A program made the translations under genes and the position numbers. The notes under the pieces are model-generated. The model had not been told where the DNA came from and ran no database searches. It saw nothing but the letters and a program-made list of their open reading frames with translations. Below, piece by piece: positions 24,194 to 32,913 of a stretch of DNA of 64,000 nt; the first letter of the stretch is position 1, and each line of letters starts with the position of its first letter. The stretch comes from Mesorhizobium sp. (GTDB lineage Bacteria; Pseudomonadota; Alphaproteobacteria; Rhizobiales; Rhizobiaceae): positions 548,191-612,190 of the forward strand of contig NZ_SUGA01000001.1 in assembly GCF_004963255.1 (NCBI RefSeq), given 5' to 3'.

Positions 24194-24817
24194 TCAATCG
24201 CCGGCAGGGACACCGGCATAGTTCTGCGTCTTGAAGAGCCCGGCCAGATGAGCGGCGTTGGAAGCCGCCATCTTGATCATGCTGACGACTTTCTCCGGTG
24301 TCCCGGGAAGATCGACGAAGTTGACGTCGCCCATCGCTTCTCCAACCCAGTAAACGCCGCCATTGGCGGGAACGGTGAAGCCGACATCGTTGAGCGCCTG
24401 ATAGCACTCGGCATGGCAGTGGTGTGCGCCATCCTCGTTGCCGACGATCGCCACCAGCGCGACCTTGCCTGCGGCCGGCATGCGTCCGCTGTCGTCGGTC
24501 TCGGACAGGAAAGCGTCCATTCGCTCCATCACTCGCTTGGCAACGGACGACGGCTGTCCCATCCAGATCGGCAGGCCAAGGATGAAGATGTCGGCGGCCA
24601 GGATCTTTTCCCGCAACTTCGGCCAGTCGTCGCCTTCGCCCATGTCGGAGAGCACGCCGGGCTTGATATTGTGGGCGAGCGCACGTGCCGTTTCGCATCC
24701 GACGTCATGTGCCGCCAAGGCGTTCGTCAACTCAGCAAGCATTCGGTCGGTCGAGGACTCGTCATCGTCCTGAGGCATCTTGAGTGTGCAATTCAAGGCG
24801 AAAGCGGTGAGCGGCAT
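24194..24817 (-). CDS. Flavodoxin-like NAD(P)H-dependent FMN reductase
   Basis: 207 residues of the NADPH-dependent FMN reductase / flavodoxin-like fold. N-terminal FMN phosphate loop region follows ALNCTLK (about 5-12), then GLPIWMGQPSSVAKRVMERMD (about 85-105) and the GNEDGAHHC flavin contact near 130. The ATG at 24817 has GGGAA upstream; an in-frame ATG 30 nt earlier is less likely. Convergent with paoC. It may reduce quinones, azo compounds or iron; the role is unknown. Confidence 0.82.
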   Translation of the reverse strand: MPLTAFALNCTLKMPQDDDESSTDRMLAELTNALAAHDVGCETARALAHNIKPGVLSDMGEGDDWPKLREKILAADIFILGLPIWMGQPSSVAKRVMERMDAFLSETDDSGRMPAAGKVALVAIVGNEDGAHHCHAECYQALNDVGFTVPANGGVYWVGEAMGDVNFVDLPGTPEKVVSMIKMAASNAAHLAGLFKTQNYAGVPAGD

Positions 24818-25529
24818 CGAATCTTCCCGGCTGAATATGACGATCAACGCGAAGGGCAGCCACTGGTTGCCTCTTTCTGCGCAACAGCCAGCCGGAAAGA
24901 GTCAGGTGTTTTCATTGCAAGGTGGGCGTGGCCAGAATGCCGTCGCGACCTCACGCGCCTCAAGCGCGGGTTCGGTTCCGGTTAACGGAGCCGAATGTTG
25001 CAGGTTAAGTTGTTGAAGATAGTAACGAAAGAAAATCGAATTGAAAAACAAATACCTACATGCAGGGATGCGCAACCGGAAGTTGATGGTGCCAGAGGCG
25101 GAATCTAAGTGAAAAAAATCTGGTTATGCGTTCAGATACTTAGAACAAGGTCAACCGCAGTTGCTACCAACAAAAATACCAACAAAATATTTCTGTGGAT
25201 AGGTTCGGTTCCCGAATAGAACCTGTCCGTCTCTTGCCACTGTATCTCAGATGGCGTGCGTGATCGAGCCGAAGGGTTCGCTACGTGATCCCTGAGGCAG
25301 CGTATCCGAGATTGAAACCCTCATCATTTTGGGATTGGCGAAGCGAGCGTCTTTCAATCTTAGGCGTGTCCGGGAGTCAAAGGCGCTAGGAAGGTCAGCT
25401 TTGCGCCTCTAACTTGCCATTAAAGGCGGCGCTCGGGTTACCTGGAAGCCGACTTCATTGCGCTCGTTAGAGTGATGGTCACGATCGCCAATAAGGTCGA
25501 CGTCTCTCGGCCAACCAAAGCTGTGGGCC
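24818..25529. other. AT-richer intergenic region without a gene
   Basis: No convincing coding frame. Positions 25010-25210 are clearly poorer in GC than their surroundings and contain a tandem pair of 12-mers (TACCAACAAAAA at 25165-25176 and TACCAACAAAAT at 25177-25188). Together with the transposase remnant that follows, it looks like an old insertion boundary. Confidence 0.5.
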
Positions 25530-25682
25530 GCTCGTGTAGCGGAAGGTGACGCCAGCCTGGTCGAAGACGATCAGACGGCGGTTCGAGATCGCGACCCGGT
25601 GGGTGTAGCGCGACAGATAGGCGAGCACCGTTTCCGGCCCGGCGAACGGCGCCTTGGCATAGACCGCCCGGCTCCTCCTCTT
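25530..25682 (-). pseudogene. IS91-family transposase remnant
   Basis: About 51 residues read from 25682 downwards (KRRSRAVYAKAPFAGPETVL, then AYLSRYTHRVAISNRRLIVF) match the conserved VYAK-PF-GP...YL-RYTHRVAISN block of IS91/ISCR-type Y2 transposases. Nothing recognisable of the N-terminal zinc finger or the rest of the catalytic domain remains in frame on either side. A decayed fragment; it marks past mobile-element activity next to the catabolic genes at 27-49 kb. Confidence 0.75.
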
Positions 25683-25859
25683 GGAGTTCGCCAGACCATA
25701 CGGGGAATGGGTTGACGCCTCACCGCCGCTCCGCGTTGGCACACTGCGAAGACAATGCGTCGTTCCCAGAATTCGGATGTCCGCTGATGAACGGGCAAAC
25801 CGCTACACTGGAAACTCCGATCCGCCTTCCGTGCGCACCGGCCAATAGCGTTTGACGAC

Positions 25860-27254
25860 TCAGGAGAGCTTCCTAAGCAGGAAATCAAAGAACCGATCCT
25901 CGTCGGCGCGGGCGACATTGATCCTGATGCCGGCCGCCATCGGATTCTGCTTGTCCAGGCAAAAGACGCTGCCGGGGGCTATGAAAATCCCTTCCTGGGC
26001 CCCGAGCCTCGCCAGTTCGATATCGTTGATGCCCTGCGGCAGCATCAGATAGAGGTAATAGCCTCCGCCATTCCCTGCGAAGATCGAATGCCCGGACCGG
26101 GCGAGGGCGTCGTGGACCCGATTGGCGGCGGCCTCGATACGCTGGCCGAGGCGCTTCAAATGGCGGTCGTAATGCCCTTCCGACGCCACCCGGTGGAGTA
26201 GCCGCTCGACATGGCCGGAGCTGTTGACGGTGGTCAGCATCTTGAGCTCGGCAAGCGCCGCGATCTTGTCGGCATGGCCGGCAATGTGCCCCGAACGAAG
26301 GCTTGCCGACAGCGTCTTGGAAAACGTGCCGATCGAGATCACGTGGTTGAGCTGATCCAGCGTAGCGAGCCTGTTGGGCGGCGTCGGCGACAAGTCCGCG
26401 AACGGATCGTCTTCGACGATCGTTACATTGTGCCTGGCCGCTACCGTGAGGATCGAGTGCGCGACCGACAGGCTGATGCTGCCGCCGGTCGGGTTGTGCC
26501 CGATCGATTGCGTGATGAACAGTTTCGGCCGCTCCGTGGCGGCCTTGCTCGTAAAGTCTTCGGCATCCGGTCCGTCGGGGAGCCGCCTGACGCCGACGAC
26601 GCGGACCTGGGCGAGCTTGAGCTTTGCAAACAGCGGATAATAGCCTGGCTCGTCGACCAGGACGACGTCGCCAGGCGTCAGGAAGGCCCTGATCACCAGG
26701 TCGAGCGCGTGATTGGCGCCGAAGGTGAGGATGATGTTCTTCTCGGACGCCTGGATATGCTGTTTTTCCAGCCGCCTGGCAATCTGCTGCCGCAGCGGCG
26801 GGAAGCCCCATGCGGAGCCATAGCCGTCCGTGCTGGAGGACGGCCCTCTGCCCACGAGGCCGAGATGACGCCGGATTTCGGACTCCTCGGTCCATGAGGC
26901 TGGCGGACGGCCGTCACCAACCCTGATCTCGAAGCTCTCTTCCAACTGCGCGTTGAGCAGCGACACGATGTCGACCGCTTCCGACAGATGCTTGGGCCGG
27001 CCTGCCGTCGGCTGCGCGGACTTGGCGACCACGAAGCCCGACCGCGGCTTGGACACGATGTATCCACCGGCCGCGAGGCTTTCATACGCCTCGACGATGG
27101 TGTTTTTCGAAACGGCGTATTCACGTACCGCGTTGCGGATCGAGGGCAGCTTGCTGCCGGGAACCCGATCCCCCGACTGGATCTGCTCGATCAGTCGCGC
27201 CGCCACATTCTCCGCCAGGGTTACGGCGCCTTGTCTGCCGCCTGAAGCAGCCAT
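25860..27254 (-). CDS. MocR-type (GntR-aminotransferase fusion) transcriptional regulator
   Basis: 464 residues. An N-terminal GntR winged HTH (LAENVAARLIEQIQSGDRVPGSKLPSIR..., about 12-80) is fused to a class I aminotransferase-like domain (about 115-464). The PLP-binding Lys lies in the conserved GTFSKTLSASLRSG, so cofactor binding is likely retained. MocR proteins sense small amines, amino acids or PLP derivatives. It is transcribed divergently from the HMG-CoA reductase gene, and the 120-bp gap holds a long inverted repeat, so it is the probable regulator of the 27.4-37.7 kb operon. Confidence 0.92.
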   Translation of the reverse strand: MAASGGRQGAVTLAENVAARLIEQIQSGDRVPGSKLPSIRNAVREYAVSKNTIVEAYESLAAGGYIVSKPRSGFVVAKSAQPTAGRPKHLSEAVDIVSLLNAQLEESFEIRVGDGRPPASWTEESEIRRHLGLVGRGPSSSTDGYGSAWGFPPLRQQIARRLEKQHIQASEKNIILTFGANHALDLVIRAFLTPGDVVLVDEPGYYPLFAKLKLAQVRVVGVRRLPDGPDAEDFTSKAATERPKLFITQSIGHNPTGGSISLSVAHSILTVAARHNVTIVEDDPFADLSPTPPNRLATLDQLNHVISIGTFSKTLSASLRSGHIAGHADKIAALAELKMLTTVNSSGHVERLLHRVASEGHYDRHLKRLGQRIEAAANRVHDALARSGHSIFAGNGGGYYLYLMLPQGINDIELARLGAQEGIFIAPGSVFCLDKQNPMAAGIRINVARADEDRFFDFLLRKLS

Positions 27255-27272
27255 CTGCAGATCCCTCTTATG

Positions 27273-27306
27273 GGTACAGATAAAGACAATTTCTCATATC
27301 TGTACC
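27273..27306. promoter_or_regulatory. Inverted-repeat operator GGTACAGAT-N16-ATCTGTACC
   Basis: Perfect 9-bp arms at 27273-27281 and 27298-27306 in the divergent region between the MocR gene and the HMG-CoA reductase gene. The best candidate for the MocR binding site. Confidence 0.6.
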
Positions 27307-27374
27307 TTATGTGGATGGTAACAATGATCCATCTTGCCGCAAGAAGAAAATGACACATTGCGTGGGAGGCGCTT

Positions 27375-28694
<1,320 letters not shown>

Positions 28695-28795
28695 ACCTTC
28701 GTCTTGATGGCGGTGAGCCCGTCGCCTCGACTAGCGTGCGATGATCGGCGCCGCTTCGCTGCCCGGCATCAAACCAAGCCATTGGAAACCAAGAC

Positions 28796-30034
28796 GTGAC
28801 TGAAGTGGACCCCAACAGCGATTTTCCAGTGCGGAGCGGTCCGCTCGCTGGCCTTGTCGTCCTCGACATAACGCGCGTGGTCGCCGGGCCGTTCTGCTCG
28901 ATGCTGCTCGCGGACCTCGGTGCGTCGGTGATCAAGATCGAGAATCCGGAAGACCCGGATTATGCGCGCACCTTTCCGCCTTTCGTCGGCGATGAAGGTC
29001 GCGAGCTCAGCGCCTTCTTCACCCAGTTCAACCGCAACAAGCTCGGTCTCACCGTCAATCTCAAGTCGCCCGAGGGCAAGGCGCTACTCAAACGGCTGGT
29101 GAGAAAGGCCGATGTCCTGGTCGAAAACTTCCGGCCGGGCACGATGGACAAGCTCGGCCTCGGCTACGAGGTGCTCAAGGCCGAGAACCCGCGCCTGATC
29201 TATACTGCCATCAGCGGCTTCGGCCGTACCGGTCCCAACTCCTCCAAACCCGCTTACGACAACACCGGCCAGGCGGCTGGCGGCTTGTGGTCGATGAACG
29301 GCTATCCGGATCGGCCGCCGGTCAGGGTCGGCACGATCATCGGCGACCTCGCGGCGGCGCTCTATGCCGCGATCGGCACGCTGGCCGCCTTGCGCCAGGT
29401 CGACAAGACTGGGATCGGCCAGGTGGTCGACGTCTCGCAGCAGGACTCCGTCCTGACGCTTACCGAGAATGCCGTCGTGCGCTACACGGCCAGGAAAGAG
29501 ATCGCTTCGCCGCTGGGCAACGACCATCCGTTCGTGCGCCCCTATGGGCAATTTCCCTGCAAGGACGGCTATGTGTTCTTCGGCGGCTACACCGACAAGT
29601 TCTGGGCCATCACCTGCGGCCTGTTCGGCGAGCCCGACAAGGCGACGGATCCCGAAATCGATACGATGGAGAAGCGCTTCGACCCGGTCGTTGCCGAGAC
29701 CAAGGTCAAGCCGCTGCTCGATCGATGGTTCAGCCGCTACACCAAGGCCGAACTTGAGGAGCTCGCCGGCGACCAGGTGCCGCTGAGCGCCATCAAGACC
29801 ATCGCGGAGGTGGTCGAGGACCCGCACATAGCCGCCCGCAACATGATCGTTCAGGTCCCGATAGGGCGGCAGCTTCTCGGTATGTTCGGGCTGCCCATCA
29901 AGCTCTCCGAAATGGCCGAGGCGGCGCCGCAGAAGGCGCCGGCGCCCGGCGAGCACAACGATCTCATCCTTGCCCGGCTGGTCGGGCTCTCGCCCGAAGA
30001 ACTGGGCGTCATGAAATCGCGAGGGACGGTCTAG
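28796..30034 (+). CDS. Class III (CaiB/BaiF) CoA-transferase
   Basis: 412 residues of the formyl-CoA transferase fold, GTG start with GGAAA upstream. GPFCSMLLADLGASVIKIE at about 31-49 and the expected catalytic Asp in KPAYDNTGQA (Asp155) are present. It moves CoA between an acyl-CoA donor and a free acid. In this operon a likely acceptor is 3-hydroxy-3-methylglutarate or a methylglutaconate, since mammalian SUGCT of the same class accepts such dicarboxylates; that is inference. The stop is 2 nt before the hydratase start. Confidence 0.88.
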   Translation: MTEVDPNSDFPVRSGPLAGLVVLDITRVVAGPFCSMLLADLGASVIKIENPEDPDYARTFPPFVGDEGRELSAFFTQFNRNKLGLTVNLKSPEGKALLKRLVRKADVLVENFRPGTMDKLGLGYEVLKAENPRLIYTAISGFGRTGPNSSKPAYDNTGQAAGGLWSMNGYPDRPPVRVGTIIGDLAAALYAAIGTLAALRQVDKTGIGQVVDVSQQDSVLTLTENAVVRYTARKEIASPLGNDHPFVRPYGQFPCKDGYVFFGGYTDKFWAITCGLFGEPDKATDPEIDTMEKRFDPVVAETKVKPLLDRWFSRYTKAELEELAGDQVPLSAIKTIAEVVEDPHIAARNMIVQVPIGRQLLGMFGLPIKLSEMAEAAPQKAPAPGEHNDLILARLVGLSPEELGVMKSRGTV

Positions 30035-30036
30035 CG

Positions 30037-30789
30037 ATGGCGATCGATTTCGACGTCGACGGCCCTGTGGCCACGATCCGGATCAACCGTCCGGAAAAGC
30101 TCAATGCCTTGAACCTGGCCATGTATGAGGATCTGGGCCGTGCCTTCAACGAGGTGCGCGACGACGACCGGATCCGAGTGGCGGTGCTCGCCGGAGCCGG
30201 AGACCGGGCCTTCTGCGTGGGCGCCGACCTGAAAGAGTCCATTCCGGCGCTGGCTTCCGACAGCTTCGACATTTCCGCCTGGGACCCGGCGCATATCAAG
30301 ACCGCCGGTTTCTACAAGCCGGTGGTAGGCGCCGTCCGCGGCCTGTGCATCGGCGGCGGTTTCGAGCTTATGCTGGCCACCGATATCAGGATCGTGGCCG
30401 AAGACGCCATTTTCCAACTGCCGGAACCAGCCCATGGCTTCGTTCCCGCAGGCGGCACGCTCGTCCGCCTGGTGCGCCAGATCGGCTACGCGCACGCGAT
30501 GGAGATCCTGTTGACGGGAAGGCGGTTCACGGCGGCCGAGATGCTCGCCTGGGGCGTCGCGAACCAGGCCGTGGCGAGCGGCGAGGTCGAGCGCGTGGCG
30601 CGCGGCGTCGCCGACCGCATCGCTTCCTTCAGCCCGACGGCCATCCAGACGATCAAGGAGGCGGTGCTGACGTTGCAGCACCTGCCGCTCGGCGACGCCT
30701 TCCAGCAGGAAGCGCGCCTCGGGCAGCGCACCTTCACAAGCGACGACGCCAGGCGCGGTCTCGACGTTTTCGCCAACAAGGGCAAGTGA
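30037..30789 (+). CDS. Enoyl-CoA hydratase/isomerase family protein
   Basis: 250-residue crotonase. Oxyanion-hole segments DRAFCVGADLKE (about 50-61) and GLCIGGGFEL (about 102-111) are present. LPEPAHGFVPAGGT (about 128-141) retains a Glu at the position of the second catalytic Glu of crotonase, while the first is not clear. By context it may be a methylglutaconyl-CoA hydratase, which interconverts that thioester and HMG-CoA; other substrates are possible. Confidence 0.85.
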   Translation: MAIDFDVDGPVATIRINRPEKLNALNLAMYEDLGRAFNEVRDDDRIRVAVLAGAGDRAFCVGADLKESIPALASDSFDISAWDPAHIKTAGFYKPVVGAVRGLCIGGGFELMLATDIRIVAEDAIFQLPEPAHGFVPAGGTLVRLVRQIGYAHAMEILLTGRRFTAAEMLAWGVANQAVASGEVERVARGVADRIASFSPTAIQTIKEAVLTLQHLPLGDAFQQEARLGQRTFTSDDARRGLDVFANKGK

Positions 30790-30791
30790 CC

Positions 30792-31811
30792 GTGGCTACA
30801 GCTTCCGAAAAGATGGCGCCGAGCGCGACACCGAAGACCAGGCACCGGATCGGCCTCACCCAGGAACTGATCGTGTTCGTCGTCGCGGTCCTGCTCTTCA
30901 TCTATTTCTCCGTCGCCCTCAACGGATTCTTGAGCTCGGAGAACATCCTCAACCTGATCCGCAACGTCGCCATGCTGGGCATGCTCAGCCTCGGCATGGC
31001 GGTGGTGGTCATCGGCCGCGGCGTCGACCTTTCCCTGGTCGCGGTGATGGCGGTGTCGCTCACTTTGTCGATCGTGCTTGCCAACCAGGGCTACGCGTTC
31101 TCGACCGCCTTGGCTCTGGGACTGGCCTTCGCCGTCGCCGTCGCGGTGGTGATGGGCTTCCTGATCGCCTATGTCGAAATCCCCGCCATCTTCGCGACGC
31201 TTGCGGTGTCGGCGATCGTCTATGGCCTCGGGCGAGGCGTGATCGCGTCGCTCGACGTCAACAACATCCCCGACAACCTGCACTGGTTCCTGTTTCTCGG
31301 GCGCGGCGCCGTGCTTGGCATCCCGATGCCGATCTGGCTCTTCGCGATCTGCTCGGCCGCGCTCTATCTCTTCCTCAGGAAGACCGGTCTCGGGCGCTTT
31401 ATCTACGGCATCGGAGACAACATCTCCACGGCGCGGATCACCGGCATCCCGGTCCGTCCGATCATCATCCTGCAATATGTGATCTCGAGCGCCATGGCCT
31501 TCCTGGCCGGCTGCGCGACGGCGGCCTCCGTCGCCAGCATGAACATGCGCATGGTCAATTCCACCCTGATCTACGACGTGCTTCTGGTCGTCATATTGGG
31601 CGGCATCGGCCTCACCGGCGGGCGCGGCGGCGTCCGCAACATCCTGGTCGGCACGGTGCTGATCGGCCTGCTGCTGAACGGCATGACCATCCTCAACATC
31701 TCCTACACGGTCCAGAACCTGCTCAAGAGCACGGTGCTGCTCTTCGCCCTGGTGATAGACGCCCTTCTCAACCCCCGAGACGAACAAACATCGCAGCAAG
31801 GGGACATCTGA
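30792..31811 (+). CDS. ABC sugar-type importer permease (RbsC family)
   Basis: 339 residues with 8-10 membrane segments and the RbsC-family core (GMAVVVIGRGVDLSLVAVMAV, then LGGIGLTGGRGGVRN). The GTG at 30792 directly after the hydratase stop is used; GTG at 30786 and ATG at 30813 are alternatives. It is one of two different permeases in this operon, so the channel is probably a heterodimer with the permease half of the 704-residue fusion. Confidence 0.88.
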   Translation: MATASEKMAPSATPKTRHRIGLTQELIVFVVAVLLFIYFSVALNGFLSSENILNLIRNVAMLGMLSLGMAVVVIGRGVDLSLVAVMAVSLTLSIVLANQGYAFSTALALGLAFAVAVAVVMGFLIAYVEIPAIFATLAVSAIVYGLGRGVIASLDVNNIPDNLHWFLFLGRGAVLGIPMPIWLFAICSAALYLFLRKTGLGRFIYGIGDNISTARITGIPVRPIIILQYVISSAMAFLAGCATAASVASMNMRMVNSTLIYDVLLVVILGGIGLTGGRGGVRNILVGTVLIGLLLNGMTILNISYTVQNLLKSTVLLFALVIDALLNPRDEQTSQQGDI

Positions 31812-31842
31812 AACCGACAGTCATCGAATGGGAGGAACCAAG

Positions 31843-32847
31843 ATGATGATCCTGAAATACGCGGCGGCCGCGCTCACGGCGGTATTCATTTCCACCGGTT
31901 GCGCGATGGCGCAGGAGGGCATGGCCGACGCGCTCAGACAGCCGACGCTCGATTCGCTTGCCGGCAAGAAGGTGGTCTTCGTACCGATGTCGATGAGCTT
32001 CGACCTGCCGGAAGGCTGGGCCGCGATCATGGAGAAGGAAGCCAAGCGGCTCGGCTACACGCTCGACATCCGCGACGCCAACTGGAGCACCGACACCGGC
32101 ACGCGCGCGCTGACCCAGGCGATCACCGAGAAGCCGGACATCATCGTCGTGCAGAACTTCGACGTGGCGTCCTACGCGCGCACCCTGAAGAAGGCCGAGG
32201 ATTCGGGCATCAAGGTCATCCAGGTCAATATGAAGTCGAGCTATCAGACCGATGCCTTCGTCGGCGCCGACTGGTATGGGATCGGACAGTATGCCGCCAA
32301 CCGCATGATCGAGAAATGCGGCAAGGCGAGCGGCAAGAGCGGCAAGATCGCCATCGTCCAGGGCCCTGCCACGGCGGCGGCGAGCGTCTATCAGCTCAAC
32401 GCCATCACCGAAACGCTCAAGGGGCACGACGATATCAAGATCGTCTCCAGCCAGACGGGTGACTGGGACCAGTCCAAGGCACATGGCATCGCCCAGACGG
32501 TGATCCAGCAGAACCCGGACCTCTGCGGCATCATCGGCTTCTGGGATGTCATGGATGCGGGCACCGGCGCGGCCATTCAGGAGTCCGGCAAGGACATCTA
32601 CCTGATCACCTCGGGCGGCGGCAACAAGACCGCGTGCCAGGGGGTGCAGTACGGCACGTTCAACGAGGTCATCTCCTATGACGTCGAGGGCCAGGGCCGA
32701 GACCTGAACAACACCATCAAGGTGCTGCTGCAGTCGAAGGAGCCGGCCGGCTCGCTCAAATTCGCGCTCTATACGCCCAACAAGTTCATCACCAAGGACA
32801 GCATGTCCGCGACCAGCTGCTGGGACCTCGACCAGCTGAAGAAGTAG
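31843..32847 (+). CDS. Periplasmic substrate-binding protein of the ribose-type ABC importer
   Basis: 334 residues with a Sec signal (MMILKYAAAALTAVFISTGC, cleavage near AMAQ) and a Peripla_BP_4 two-lobe fold (KKVVFVPMSMSFDLPEGW onward). The start at 31843 is placed by GGAGG in the preceding bases. The family usually binds sugars or small polyols. Here the catabolic neighbours suggest a branched C5-C6 hydroxy acid, its lactone or a glycoside. A GC-rich hairpin follows the gene. Confidence 0.88.
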   Translation: MMILKYAAAALTAVFISTGCAMAQEGMADALRQPTLDSLAGKKVVFVPMSMSFDLPEGWAAIMEKEAKRLGYTLDIRDANWSTDTGTRALTQAITEKPDIIVVQNFDVASYARTLKKAEDSGIKVIQVNMKSSYQTDAFVGADWYGIGQYAANRMIEKCGKASGKSGKIAIVQGPATAAASVYQLNAITETLKGHDDIKIVSSQTGDWDQSKAHGIAQTVIQQNPDLCGIIGFWDVMDAGTGAAIQESGKDIYLITSGGGNKTACQGVQYGTFNEVISYDVEGQGRDLNNTIKVLLQSKEPAGSLKFALYTPNKFITKDSMSATSCWDLDQLKK

Positions 32848-32852
32848 GAACC

Positions 32853-32886
32853 GGCCGGGCCGTTGCGCGCACGCGGCGGCCCGGCC
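32853..32886 (+). other. GC-rich hairpin after the binding-protein gene
   Basis: GGCCGGGCCG (32853-32862) and CGGCCCGGCC (32877-32886) form a perfect 10-bp stem with no T-run. A hairpin here is typical for keeping binding-protein mRNA in excess over permease mRNA. Confidence 0.55.
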
Positions 32887-32913
32887 CAAGCCGGATTTGA
32901 TTGGGACGTTGTG

